NCBI RefSeq assembly: GCF_000284375.1
Contig: NC_017249.1
Span: forward strand, 4,194,001-4,258,000
Origin: Bradyrhizobium japonicum USDA 6
Lineage (GTDB): Bacteria > Pseudomonadota > Alphaproteobacteria > Rhizobiales > Xanthobacteraceae
Length of the DNA: 64,000 nucleotides
Direction: 5' to 3'
Part shown: positions 34,592-42,407 of the stretch, piece by piece
Layout of the letters: the number at the start of each line of letters is the position of its first letter
Position numbering within the stretch: position 1 is the first letter of the stretch
Program-made: the position numbers and the translations under genes
The notes under the pieces: model-generated
What the model saw: the letters and a program-made list of their open reading frames with translations, nothing else
The model's database searches: none
Told to the model about the DNA's origin: nothing

Positions 34592-35239
34592 GTGGCCGCA
34601 CCGCTGCTCGTTCTCGATGATGTCCGCAAGGTCTACACCAGGGGCCGCGTCATCCGCCGTCCGACGTTCACCCTTCAGGCGAACCTGTCGCTGGAGGAGC
34701 CGGGCATCGTCGGCGTGGTCGGGCCGAACGGCGCCGGCAAGACGACGCTGTTCGAGATGATGACCGGTTCCAACGCGCCGACTTCGGGGCGCGTGCTGGT
34801 CGCGGGCACCGATATCCATGGGGTCAAATATCGCGAGCGCGACCGGCTCGCGATCCACTATCACCAGTCCTATCAGGTCAGGCGGTTCCGCAAGCGCATT
34901 CCGTCCGCCCTGCTGGCGCCGTCGCCGACCCGGACGCCGCTGGTTCATTTGTTCGACGAACCGCAGTTCAACCTGCAGGACGGCTATATCGGCTTCATGC
35001 TCGATTTCTTCCGCAAGCTGCGCGACGAGGGCAGGCTGGTCATCCTTTGCATGCATCCGACAGCCAGCTGGCACCTCGACATCCTCGCCGAGATCGCCGG
35101 GCAATTCCTGTTCGTCGCCGGCGGCGGGGTGACGCGGATGGCCGACTTCCGCACGCTCGTCGCCGAGCCCCGCTTCCGCCTCTATCTCGGACCGGAGATG
35201 ATGCGCGCCGCCGACGCCATTTGTCACAGCTCGACGTAA
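34592..35239 (+). CDS. Third ABC ATPase-like protein lacking the signature motif
   Basis: 215 residues starting at a GTG that directly follows the LivF-like stop. Walker A is intact (GPNGAGKTTLFEMM, near 43-56) and Walker B is LVHLFDEPQF near 117-126, with an H-loop-like CMHPTASW near 150. Between them only about 60 residues occur, and no LSGGQ-like signature or normal helical subdomain can be found. The frame is intact, so this does not look like a recent pseudogene. It may bind ATP but is unlikely to form a standard sandwich dimer; a regulatory role is possible. Confidence 0.7.
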   Translation: MAAPLLVLDDVRKVYTRGRVIRRPTFTLQANLSLEEPGIVGVVGPNGAGKTTLFEMMTGSNAPTSGRVLVAGTDIHGVKYRERDRLAIHYHQSYQVRRFRKRIPSALLAPSPTRTPLVHLFDEPQFNLQDGYIGFMLDFFRKLRDEGRLVILCMHPTASWHLDILAEIAGQFLFVAGGGVTRMADFRTLVAEPRFRLYLGPEMMRAADAICHSST

Positions 35240-35251
35240 AAGGAGACTCCG

Positions 35252-36688
35252 TTGGCCTATTCGAACACCCAGCTTTTCATTGGCGGCAAATGGCGCCCGG
35301 CCCATTCGGGCAAAGTTATCGAGGTGCGCAATCCCGCGATCGAGGAGGTGATCGGCACCGTCGCGCATGCCGGCCAGTCCGATCTCGACGAGGCGCTCGC
35401 CGCCGCTTCCGCCGGCTTCAAGGTCTGGCGTAACGTTGCCCCCTTCGAGCGCTGCCGGATCATGCGCAAGGCCGCCGCGCTCATGCGCGAGCGCAATGAC
35501 GAGATCGCGCCGCTGCTGACGATGGAGCAGGGCAAGACGCTGGGCGAGGCCAGGATGGAGGCAATGGCTGCCGCTGACGTGATCGAGTGGTTCGCGGAGG
35601 AGGCCAAGCGCGCCTATGGCCGTCTAATCCCGGCGCGTGGCCCCGGCATCTACCAGATCGCGATGAAGGAGCCGGTCGGTCCGGTCGCCGCGTTCACGCC
35701 CTGGAATTTCCCGATCAACCAGGTCGTGCGCAAGCTTTCCGCAGCGCTCGCCGCCGGCTGCTCGATCATCGTCAAGGCGCCGGAGGAGACACCAGCTTCG
35801 CCCGCGCAGCTCATCCGGGCGTTTGCGGATGCGGGCGTGCCAGATGGCGTCATCAACCTCGTCTACGGCGTGCCGTCGGAGATCTCCGAATATCTGATCC
35901 CGCATCCGGTGATCCGAAAAATCTCCTTCACCGGCTCGACCCATGTCGGCAAGCAGCTCAATGCGCTTGCCGGCCTGCACATGAAGCGCGCCACCATGGA
36001 GCTCGGCGGCCATGCGCCGGCGATCGTCTTTGGGGATGCCGACGTCGCGTCGGCCGCGAAGATCCTGGCGGCGGCGAAATATCGCAACGCCGGTCAGGTC
36101 TGTATCTCGCCGACGCGGATGCTGGTGCAGGACGATGTGTTCCGCGAATTCGTCGACAAATTCGTCGACAGCGCCAAGACGTTCAAGGTCGGCAACGGCC
36201 TCGATCCCGAGTCCAAGATGGGCTCGCTCGCCAATCCGCGCCGCGTCACCGCCATCGAGGGCATGGTGCAGGATGCCGTCGGCAAGGGCGCCAGGCTCGA
36301 GACCGGGGGTAAACGCGTCGGCAACAAGGGCCATTTCTTCGAGCCGACCGTGGTGAGCGATGTGCCGAAGGATGCGCGCGCGATGAACGAGGAGCCGTTC
36401 GGCCCGCTCGCGCTGATCTCCCGCTTCTCGTCATTCGACGACGTGGTCGAGGAGGCCAACCGGCTGCCCTTTGGCCTTGCCTCCTACGCCTTCACCCGCT
36501 CGGCCAAGACGGCGGCCGCAATCGGCTCGGCAGTCGAGGCCGGCATGATGTCGATCAACAGCTTTGGTTTGGCGCTGCCCGAAGTGCCGTTCGGCGGGAT
36601 CAAGGATTCCGGTTATGGCTCGGAAGGCGGCACCGAGGCGATGGAAGGTTACTTCAACACCAAGTTCATCAGCCAGACGGGCGTGTGA
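35252..36688 (+). CDS. NAD(P)-dependent aldehyde dehydrogenase, succinate-semialdehyde dehydrogenase type
   Basis: 478 residues, the usual length. [19 protein letters not shown], the catalytic Glu in ELGGHAP near 250 and the catalytic Cys in [12 protein letters not shown] near 285 are all present. The start is TTG with an AAAGGAGA ribosome site seven bases upstream. It closes the uptake operon, suggesting that the imported compound is turned into an aldehyde that is oxidised here. Substrate preference for succinate semialdehyde is inferred from overall resemblance only. Confidence 0.88.
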   Translation: MAYSNTQLFIGGKWRPAHSGKVIEVRNPAIEEVIGTVAHAGQSDLDEALAAASAGFKVWRNVAPFERCRIMRKAAALMRERNDEIAPLLTMEQGKTLGEARMEAMAAADVIEWFAEEAKRAYGRLIPARGPGIYQIAMKEPVGPVAAFTPWNFPINQVVRKLSAALAAGCSIIVKAPEETPASPAQLIRAFADAGVPDGVINLVYGVPSEISEYLIPHPVIRKISFTGSTHVGKQLNALAGLHMKRATMELGGHAPAIVFGDADVASAAKILAAAKYRNAGQVCISPTRMLVQDDVFREFVDKFVDSAKTFKVGNGLDPESKMGSLANPRRVTAIEGMVQDAVGKGARLETGGKRVGNKGHFFEPTVVSDVPKDARAMNEEPFGPLALISRFSSFDDVVEEANRLPFGLASYAFTRSAKTAAAIGSAVEAGMMSINSFGLALPEVPFGGIKDSGYGSEGGTEAMEGYFNTKFISQTGV

Positions 36689-36727
36689 GAGGGCGTCGTG
36701 CGCGAGGCCGCGCGATCGTCGCGCGGC

Positions 36728-38092
36728 CTAGCGCTTGACGAAAACCAGGTTGCAGGCCCGCGCCTCGTTGCGCTTGCCGCTGCCGCGGGTGCGATCGAAC
36801 TGCGCATCGACCGTAAAGGCGTAAGGCGAGCCGGGCGCGAGGTTGTTGAGCGTGTAGGTGCTCGCCCCCGTCGTGCCACGTGCGCTCAAGGTCGTCTTGC
36901 CGTCCGCGGGGATCTGGCCGTCGATCTCCAGCCGGTTGACACCGCCCGGACCCTGCACCTCGGCGTGAAACACGCCATTGGTCACGGTGGCGACCAGGGG
37001 CCTGGTGAAGCCCTGCGCCTTGCCGGAAGCCGGGCAGTTCAACGTCACGTCCCAGCTGCCGTCGAAATCCTTGCTTCCCGTGGTTCTGGCATTGCCGGAA
37101 GGCGCCAGCGCCACTTTCTGCTTCAGGCCTTCAATGCGTGCCTTGGCCAGGGTGGCGAAGATGCAGTTCGGGAATCTCGCGAGATGATCCTCAAAGGCAC
37201 CCAGCGTGCCGATGCCCTCAGCGGCCTTCCAGTGCGCCTCGGCGGCCGCGCAGGGATCGGCCTTCGGTGCAGCTTGGGCGGCCGCCGGCGCGACCGTGAC
37301 CGGTACAGGCCCGTTCAGGTAGAACTTGCCGATGATCGACAGCGAGAGCTCCGGCAGCTGGGTCTTGCCGCTGGAGTCATAGACGTCGCTGCTGATGTCG
37401 CGAAAGACGTCGCCGATCTCCTGCGGCTCCTCGATGTGCTTGAGGAACGCGGTCGTGTAGGGGCTGTTGCGGCCGGTGCCGTCGGCGGCGACCTGTCCCG
37501 ATTGCGTCGAGAACGACACGATCGTGCCGCGCGGCGCCTCGACTTTCGACAGGCCACGTCCGATCGAGGCCGCGCGGGTCGAGCCGGCAGAGCGCTTCAA
37601 GGTTTCGGCCAGCGGATTGTCGCGGCAGGAATCGAGCACGAGGATGCGGAGGTTCTTGGCCTGCTGCAGATCGTTCACGATGTCGTCGACCCGCACGAAG
37701 CGCTTGAGGTCTGCTTCATCGGTCAGCACGGCATCGACAGGCATGAGATAGTTCACGCCGTTGTACTGCATCGCATGGCCGCTGTAGTAGAACATCGCGA
37801 CGTCGGCGCGGCTGGCGGCGCGCGCGAAGCGGATGGTCAGGTCCTGCATGTCGGCTTGACGCAGGTCGATACCCTGGAACACCTCGAACCCGCTGCGCTT
37901 GAGCGAGGCTGCGACGTCTTCGGCATCGTGCGACGGGTTGGGAAGCTGCGCCGTAGAGACATAAGCGCCGTTGCCGATCACCAGCGCAACCCGCGTGTCG
38001 GCCGATGCGGGGGCAGGGCTCAGCCCAAGGCTCAGCCAGAGGGCGAGGAGGGTCAGGAAAAAATGACGCAAAATTCCAGAAGGAGCACGCAT
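36728..38092 (-). CDS. Secreted caspase-like (peptidase C14, metacaspase-type) protein
   Basis: 454 residues with a signal peptide ending at APASA (~31). The p20-like domain covers about 33-250: RVALVIGNGAYVSTAQLPNP, the catalytic His in MFYYSGHAMQYNG near 105, and the catalytic Cys in VLDSCRDNPLAE near 155. The C-terminal ~200 residues hold a Cys-containing helical segment (CAAAEAHWKAAEG) and a beta-rich unit of unknown role. Both catalytic residues are present, so it may be an active periplasmic Arg/Lys-specific protease. It is monocistronic. Confidence 0.88.
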   Translation of the reverse strand: MRAPSGILRHFFLTLLALWLSLGLSPAPASADTRVALVIGNGAYVSTAQLPNPSHDAEDVAASLKRSGFEVFQGIDLRQADMQDLTIRFARAASRADVAMFYYSGHAMQYNGVNYLMPVDAVLTDEADLKRFVRVDDIVNDLQQAKNLRILVLDSCRDNPLAETLKRSAGSTRAASIGRGLSKVEAPRGTIVSFSTQSGQVAADGTGRNSPYTTAFLKHIEEPQEIGDVFRDISSDVYDSSGKTQLPELSLSIIGKFYLNGPVPVTVAPAAAQAAPKADPCAAAEAHWKAAEGIGTLGAFEDHLARFPNCIFATLAKARIEGLKQKVALAPSGNARTTGSKDFDGSWDVTLNCPASGKAQGFTRPLVATVTNGVFHAEVQGPGGVNRLEIDGQIPADGKTTLSARGTTGASTYTLNNLAPGSPYAFTVDAQFDRTRGSGKRNEARACNLVFVKR

Positions 38093-38202
38093 GAATGCCT
38101 TCCAGGGAAATATCGAAAAATATTCCCCCAGATTAGCGCATGCCGCGTCGGCATCAATGCCCTCGCTGTGGGCCCGTCAGATTTGGCGGCCGTGACATCC
38201 TG

Positions 38203-38841
38203 TCACGCCGGGTTTGCCGGCACCGTCTTGCGCAGCTCCATCTCGGTCGCAATCGCGTCCCGCACGCTGGGCCGCGCCTGCATGCGCGCGAGATAGGCCG
38301 ACAGGCTTGGCCATTGCGCGATGTCGACGCCCGCGGGACGGAGCAGCAGCAAGGCCCAGGTGAGGTGGGCATCCGCGACGGTGAAACGGTCGCCGACGAG
38401 GAATTCGCGGTCCGCGAGATGTGCTGATGGCACCGCCAATGTCTGCGTGATCCTTGCACGCGGCTTGGCGAGCGAGCCGTCGTCCTTGTACCAGAAGGTC
38501 GGAAACAGGAATGCCTTGTGGATCTCGGCGCCGATGAAGCTCAGCCATTCCTGCAGGCGGTAGCGGTCGGGATCGCCGAACCGGGGCGCGAGACCCGCCT
38601 CCGGCTTCGCATCGGCGATGTATTGCAGCACCGCCGCGCTTTCGGTCAGCCGGTCGCCGTTCTCCAGCACCAGGACCGGCACGGCGCCCTTCGGCGACAC
38701 GCCGCGGAAATCGCTGTCGTCGTCCGCGACCGTCTTGGTCCGGAGATGCACCAGATGATAGCGCGCATCGAGGCCGGCTTCCGTCAGCGCGATGCGGCTC
38801 GCGAGCGAGCAGGCCATCGGCGAGAAATAGAGCTGCAGCAT
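38203..38841 (-). CDS. Glutathione S-transferase
   Basis: 212 residues: thioredoxin-like N-terminal domain with LYFSPMACSLASRIALTEAG, where Ser/Cys around residues 7-12 replace the Tyr of classic GSTs as in BphK/beta-class enzymes; GAVPVLVLENGDRLTES is the conserved cis-Pro and glutathione-binding segment. The C-terminal helical domain contains FTVADAHLTWALLL. It lies 12 bases after the isochorismatase gene on the same strand and may share its transcript. Confidence 0.88.
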   Translation of the reverse strand: MLQLYFSPMACSLASRIALTEAGLDARYHLVHLRTKTVADDDSDFRGVSPKGAVPVLVLENGDRLTESAAVLQYIADAKPEAGLAPRFGDPDRYRLQEWLSFIGAEIHKAFLFPTFWYKDDGSLAKPRARITQTLAVPSAHLADREFLVGDRFTVADAHLTWALLLLRPAGVDIAQWPSLSAYLARMQARPSVRDAIATEMELRKTVPANPA

Positions 38842-38853
38842 CGCGTTGCTCCG

Positions 38854-39447
38854 TTATTTCAGCACGTCGCCGCGCGCGATGATCGCGAAGCGGTCGGACA
38901 GCTCGGCGAGCGCAACCTCGTGGATGGTCCGGGCGTCCAGCGTGCCGCCGCGGCCGTCGGGCAGGTCGCGCGTGGCGCAGGCATCGGCGTCAACAGTCGT
39001 GCGAAAGCCGAGGTCGAGCGCGGCACGGGCGGTGGAGCTGACGCACATATGCGTCATGAAGCCGGCCAGCACGAGGTTCTTCCTGTCGGTTGCGGCAAGG
39101 CGCGCCTGCAGATCAGTGCCGGCAAATGCATTCGGCAACTCCTTCTCGATCACCAGCTCGCCGGCACGGGGGCTCAGCTCGGCGACGATGGCGCCGCGGT
39201 CGGCGCCGCGATCGAACAGGCCGCCGGCCTTGCCGCGATGGGCGATATGGATGATCGCGGCTCCGCTCTCGCGTGCCCGTGCCAGGAGCGCGGCCGCCCG
39301 CGCGATCGCAGGTCCCGCGTCGGGCAAAGCGAGGGGACCCGCGAGATATTCGTTCTGGATATCGATCAGCACCAGCGCGGCGTCGCCAAGACGCGGCGGC
39401 TTGAGATCGGCACCGGCGAGCTGCAGCAGGGTCTTTGCGGTCGTCAT
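38854..39447 (-). CDS. Isochorismatase-family cysteine hydrolase
   Basis: 197 residues. The catalytic triad is visible: Asp in LVLIDIQNEYLAG, Lys in LVIEKELPNAF and Cys in AGFMTHMCVSSTARAA. Such enzymes hydrolyse amides or related compounds. The ATG at 39447 (GGAGA upstream) is chosen over an in-frame extension. The gene is divergent from a LysR regulator, the usual arrangement for direct control. Confidence 0.87.
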   Translation of the reverse strand: MTTAKTLLQLAGADLKPPRLGDAALVLIDIQNEYLAGPLALPDAGPAIARAAALLARARESGAAIIHIAHRGKAGGLFDRGADRGAIVAELSPRAGELVIEKELPNAFAGTDLQARLAATDRKNLVLAGFMTHMCVSSTARAALDLGFRTTVDADACATRDLPDGRGGTLDARTIHEVALAELSDRFAIIARGDVLK

Positions 39448-39574
39448 GGTCTGGAAATCTCCGGGGCAAAAGGCTGCACAAACATAGCTCCGGGAATGCC
39501 TGCCGATATGCAGGGATATTGCAGCGGGTGGCTGCGATATTGCAGGCTGCTCCCGGCCGGTATAACCTGACGCA

Positions 39575-40408
39575 ATGAACTGGGACGATCTGCGCATCAT
39601 CGCCGCCGTCAGGGACGAGGGCACCTACGCGGGCGCCAGCGCGCGGCTGCGCATCGACGAAACCACGGTCGGGCGCAGGCTGTCGCGCATCGAGCGTGCG
39701 CTCGGTTTGCGTCTGTTCGAGGCCGCCGACGGCGTCCGCAGGCCGACGCGGAGTTGCGAGGCGGTGCTGGCGCATGTCGAGGCGATGGCCGCACATGCCG
39801 CCGAGATCGGTCGCGTCGGCGCGAGCCTGGCAGGTCCGGTCGGCCGCCTGCGCATCGCCTCCACCAACACGTTCGCCGAGGAGGTGCTGTCGCCGCGCGC
39901 GAGTGACTTCCTGCGCGCCAATCCCGGCCTGACGCTGCAATTCCTCACCTCGAGCGAGAACGTCAAGTTCTCGCGCTGGGAGGCCGATCTCGCCATCCGG
40001 CTGCGCAAACCCGACAAGGGTGACTTCGCGATCTCCAGGCTCGGCGAGATCCGCATTTATTATTTCGAGCCTGTTGCGACCGAGGGCGAGCCGGTGCTGT
40101 GCGCCTATCCGGACGAACTCGGTGCCATTCCCGAGATGCAATTCCTGCGCATGAAGCCAGCCCGTGCGCGCTGCGTCACCGACAACGTTCGCGTCATCCG
40201 CAATCTGATCCGCGCGCATCGGGCCGCCGGCGTGTTGCCGGAGTATGTTTGCGCGGACTTGCTCGGCGATCGCCGCCTGCGTGCCACGCTGCTGCCGAAG
40301 CGGCGCGACGCCTGGCTGCTGGTGCAGAACCATCTCAAGCGCGATCCCGCGACGCGTGTCACGATCGACTGGGTGAGGGCGTGTTTTCAGGAAACGTCGC
40401 GCGGTTGA
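39575..40408 (+). CDS. LysR-family regulator
   Basis: 277 residues: winged helix-turn-helix at residues 1-60 (WDDLRIIAAVRDEGTYAGAS, DETTVGRRLSRIERALG) and a LysR substrate-binding domain from ~90 (GRLRIASTNTFAEEVL). It is slightly short for the family, mainly in the C-terminal domain. The 127-base gap to the divergent isochorismatase gene should hold its binding site. Confidence 0.87.
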   Translation: MNWDDLRIIAAVRDEGTYAGASARLRIDETTVGRRLSRIERALGLRLFEAADGVRRPTRSCEAVLAHVEAMAAHAAEIGRVGASLAGPVGRLRIASTNTFAEEVLSPRASDFLRANPGLTLQFLTSSENVKFSRWEADLAIRLRKPDKGDFAISRLGEIRIYYFEPVATEGEPVLCAYPDELGAIPEMQFLRMKPARARCVTDNVRVIRNLIRAHRAAGVLPEYVCADLLGDRRLRATLLPKRRDAWLLVQNHLKRDPATRVTIDWVRACFQETSRG

Positions 40409-40476
40409 CGTCACCCCGCATTGTGATCATCGCGTCACAGTGCGGAGTGCGTGACGAAAAATCTTGGCTTTCCCCC

Positions 40477-40505
40477 TTGTAACCCGAACGTGCTTCGTCT
40501 ATTAG
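40477..40505 (+). promoter_or_regulatory. Candidate sigma-70 promoter for the tRNA-like RNAs
   Basis: TTGTAA (40477-40482), a 17-base spacer and TATTAG (40500-40505), followed by a GC-rich discriminator as in stable-RNA promoters. Start would be near 40512. It could drive the tRNA-like elements and possibly read on into the slipin gene. I did not find a convincing GG-N10-GC sigma-54 site in this region. Confidence 0.45.
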
Positions 40506-40601
40506 CGCCGTCCTTCGCTAGGCTATGGGTTCGGGCTCTCTGAGATCCCGACTGGCGCGAGCCGCTCTGCGGTTTCGTGTTCCGCCGAATGAAGGGCAAA
40601 C

Positions 40602-40674
40602 GCAGGATGTGGCTCATGGAGAGCGTCGGGCTGAACACCCGAAGGCATCGGTTCGATTCCGATCTCTTGCCCCA
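40602..40674 (+). tRNA. tRNA-like element A (anticodon-position GAA), non-canonical
   Basis: Anticodon stem TCGGG/CCCGA with loop CTGAACA (anticodon GAA, Phe), T arm ATCGG-TTCGATT-CCGAT and a genome-encoded CCA at 40672-40674 are clear. The D arm has a 4-base stem (GCTC/GAGC) but a loop of only 5 bases (ATGGA). The acceptor pairs 6 of 7 positions if it begins at 40602 (GCAGGAT with CTCTTGC), leaving three instead of two bases before the D stem. An alternative end pairing GGGCAA (40594) with TTGCCC is also possible. It may be a tRNA mimic or a decayed tRNA-Phe. Confidence 0.5.
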
Positions 40675-40749
40675 CGAAGGATAGCTCAGTTGGGTAGAGC
40701 AGGTGACGTTGAAATCATCGGGTCGCGGGTTCGAATCCCGCTCCAAGCG
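40675..40749 (+). tRNA. tRNA-like element B, defective acceptor stem and 8-base anticodon loop
   Basis: D arm GCTC-AGTTGGGTA-GAGC and T arm GCGGG-TTCGAAT-CCCGC are canonical. The anticodon stem GGTGA/TCATC holds an 8-base loop (CGTTGAAA) instead of 7. The acceptor strands CGAAGGA and TCCAAGC pair only at the inner three positions, and no CCA follows. Body sequence (GGATAGCTCAGTTGGG, TTGAAA) resembles tRNA-Phe. It starts on the base after element A's CCA. It is unlikely to be charged as a normal tRNA. Confidence 0.45.
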
Positions 40750-40750
40750 C

Positions 40751-41080
40751 TCCGTTTCAGCCTGAAAAGCTGATACCTCTGACGAGGACCGGACGCGCGC
40801 TTCAGTCGCAGTCCGGCCGTTTTGCCGAAAGGCTTTCCGTCCGAACTAAGACACTGTGAGACCGGCTTCGCGCCGCGGTGGATACCGCTTGCGCTGATGC
40901 CGGGTGGCTCCGCACGAACGCTCGACACGCGTCGAGCGATCGCGCGCGTGCGCCCGTCATCGCGCAAGCTCAAGCCCCGGCCCGCCGATTTCCCGGGAAG
41001 CGTCGTCCGCGTCCTCACGTCCTTTGCACACGAAACCTGTCGTCCGGCATCCGGCCGGGCGCAAACGAAGGAGGCGTGCC
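40751..41080. other. 330-base leader between the tRNA-like elements and the slipin gene
   Basis: No CDS is convincing here. Short hairpins can form: TTTCAG/CTGAAA (around 40755-40766) and CCGGAC/GTCCGG (40789-40816). The slipin ribosome site AAGGAGG closes the region. It may be a long 5' leader of a transcript that includes the tRNA-like elements. Confidence 0.4.
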
Positions 41081-42244
41081 ATGACGTCACATAAGACCTG
41101 GCATTTGCTGACGACCAATGTCACCGTGAAGGACGGTGAGCGCGCGCTACTCACGCGAAACGGCCAGCTCGAGCGTGTGCTCGCGCCTGGTCGGCATCGG
41201 CTGTTCGATCTGCGCAACGAGCTGACGGCGACCGTGTACAACGTCGTGGGGACCGAATTCCCCACGGATCGCTACGCGGTGCTGAAGGCCGCGCGGCCTG
41301 ATCTCGCCGCCGAGCTGTTCGAGGCGATCGAGACCACGGCGGACGAGATCGCCATCGTCAGCCTCGACGGCCGGCCCGTGCATCTGATGACGCCCTGGCA
41401 GGTGCGCGTCTACTGGAAGGTCGCGACCCGCATCGATGTCGAGCGCATCGATGTGTCCGCCGATCCCCGGGTTGGCGCGCGGCACCTGACCATGATCGAG
41501 CGCAACCGCTCGACCGTCGTGATGGAAGCGGTGGTCGAGAACCACGAGGCGGGCCTGCTCTATGTCGAGGGCCGGCTCGTGGAGCGGCTTGCGCCCGGCC
41601 GGCACGCCTTCTGGACCGTCGGCCGCAAGATCGAGGTGAAGCGCCTCGACCTGCGGCCCCAGGCGGTCGAGATCACCGCGCAGGAGATGCTGACCAAGGA
41701 TCGCATCGCGCTGCGGCTGACGCTGACGGCGTTCCGCAGGATCGTCGATCCCGAGCGCACGGTTGCGGCCGTGCCCGACGTGGATGCGTGGCTGTACCGC
41801 CTGGTGCAGTTCGCGATCCGCGAGGCGGTGGCGGGCCGGACGCTGGACGAGGTGCTGTCTGCGAAGGCGGCGCTGGATGCGGAGCTGCGCGACTATGTGC
41901 GTGTACGCGTCGCAGAGTCCGGCGTGGAGGTGACCGAGCTCGGCGTCAAGGACGTGATCCTGCCCGGCGAGATCCGGGAGCTGGTGAACAAGGTGGTGGA
42001 GGCGGAGCGGGTCGCGAAGGCGAACCTGATCCGCCGGCAGGAGGAGACCGCGGCGACGCGTTCGCTCCTGAACACCGCCCGCCTGATGGAGGAGAACCCC
42101 CTGCTGCTGCGGCTCAAGGAGCTGGAGTCGCTGGAGCGGCTGGTCGAGAAGGTCGGCCGCATCGATCTCCATGCCGGCAACGGCGAGGGCCTCGATGCCC
42201 TCCTGACCCGGCTCGTGCGCCTGAAGGCGCCCGAGAGCGCATGA
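41081..42244 (+). CDS. Slipin-family (SPFH/band 7) protein without N-terminal membrane anchor
   Basis: 387 residues. The N-terminal part has two similar beta-rich units: DGERALLTRNGQLERVLAPG near 17-36 and EAGLLYVEGRLVERLAPGRH near 152-171. The SPFH core follows, with VEITAQEMLTKDRIALRLTL, then LYRLVQFAIREAVAGRTLDE and ESGVEVTELGVKDVILPGEI. A helical tail (EAERVAKANLIRRQEETAAT) ends it. No hydrophobic N-terminal helix is seen, so it may be cytosolic or only peripherally bound. Slipins of this long type occur in RNA-repair (Rtc/Rsr) loci of other proteobacteria; here the neighbours are tRNA-like sequences. AAGGAGG decides the start. Confidence 0.82.
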   Translation: MTSHKTWHLLTTNVTVKDGERALLTRNGQLERVLAPGRHRLFDLRNELTATVYNVVGTEFPTDRYAVLKAARPDLAAELFEAIETTADEIAIVSLDGRPVHLMTPWQVRVYWKVATRIDVERIDVSADPRVGARHLTMIERNRSTVVMEAVVENHEAGLLYVEGRLVERLAPGRHAFWTVGRKIEVKRLDLRPQAVEITAQEMLTKDRIALRLTLTAFRRIVDPERTVAAVPDVDAWLYRLVQFAIREAVAGRTLDEVLSAKAALDAELRDYVRVRVAESGVEVTELGVKDVILPGEIRELVNKVVEAERVAKANLIRRQEETAATRSLLNTARLMEENPLLLRLKELESLERLVEKVGRIDLHAGNGEGLDALLTRLVRLKAPESA

Positions 42245-42249
42245 AGCAG

Positions 42250-42273
42250 AAGGGCCGCCCACGGGCGGCCCTT
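42250..42273 (+). terminator. GC-rich hairpin after slipin
   Basis: AAGGGCCGCCC and GGGCGGCCCTT are complementary around a 2-base centre, six bases past the stop. No U-run follows, so termination may be incomplete or the hairpin may protect the 3' end. Confidence 0.55.
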
Positions 42274-42407
42274 CACATCTGCATTGTCGACGCTCGCGAT
42301 GAACGCGTGAGCGCGCCCGTGCGACCAAGACCATGAGTAGGTATTGCACGCGCGCGAAGGTTGCGTAATTTCACGGTGACGAGCACAATCTCGATCATGG
42401 CAAGCGC

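Noticed and set aside
40464-40482. TTGGCTTTCCCCCTTGTAA as a sigma-54 promoter for the slipin locus
   Set aside because: GG and the distal G are separated by 11 instead of 10 bases and the GC of the -12 element is missing; a sigma-70 reading fits better.
40435-40746. 103-codon minus-strand frame starting with an ERDSNPRPDDF-type sequence
   Set aside because: It is the reverse reading of tRNA-like D and T arms, a frequent false ORF around tRNA genes.
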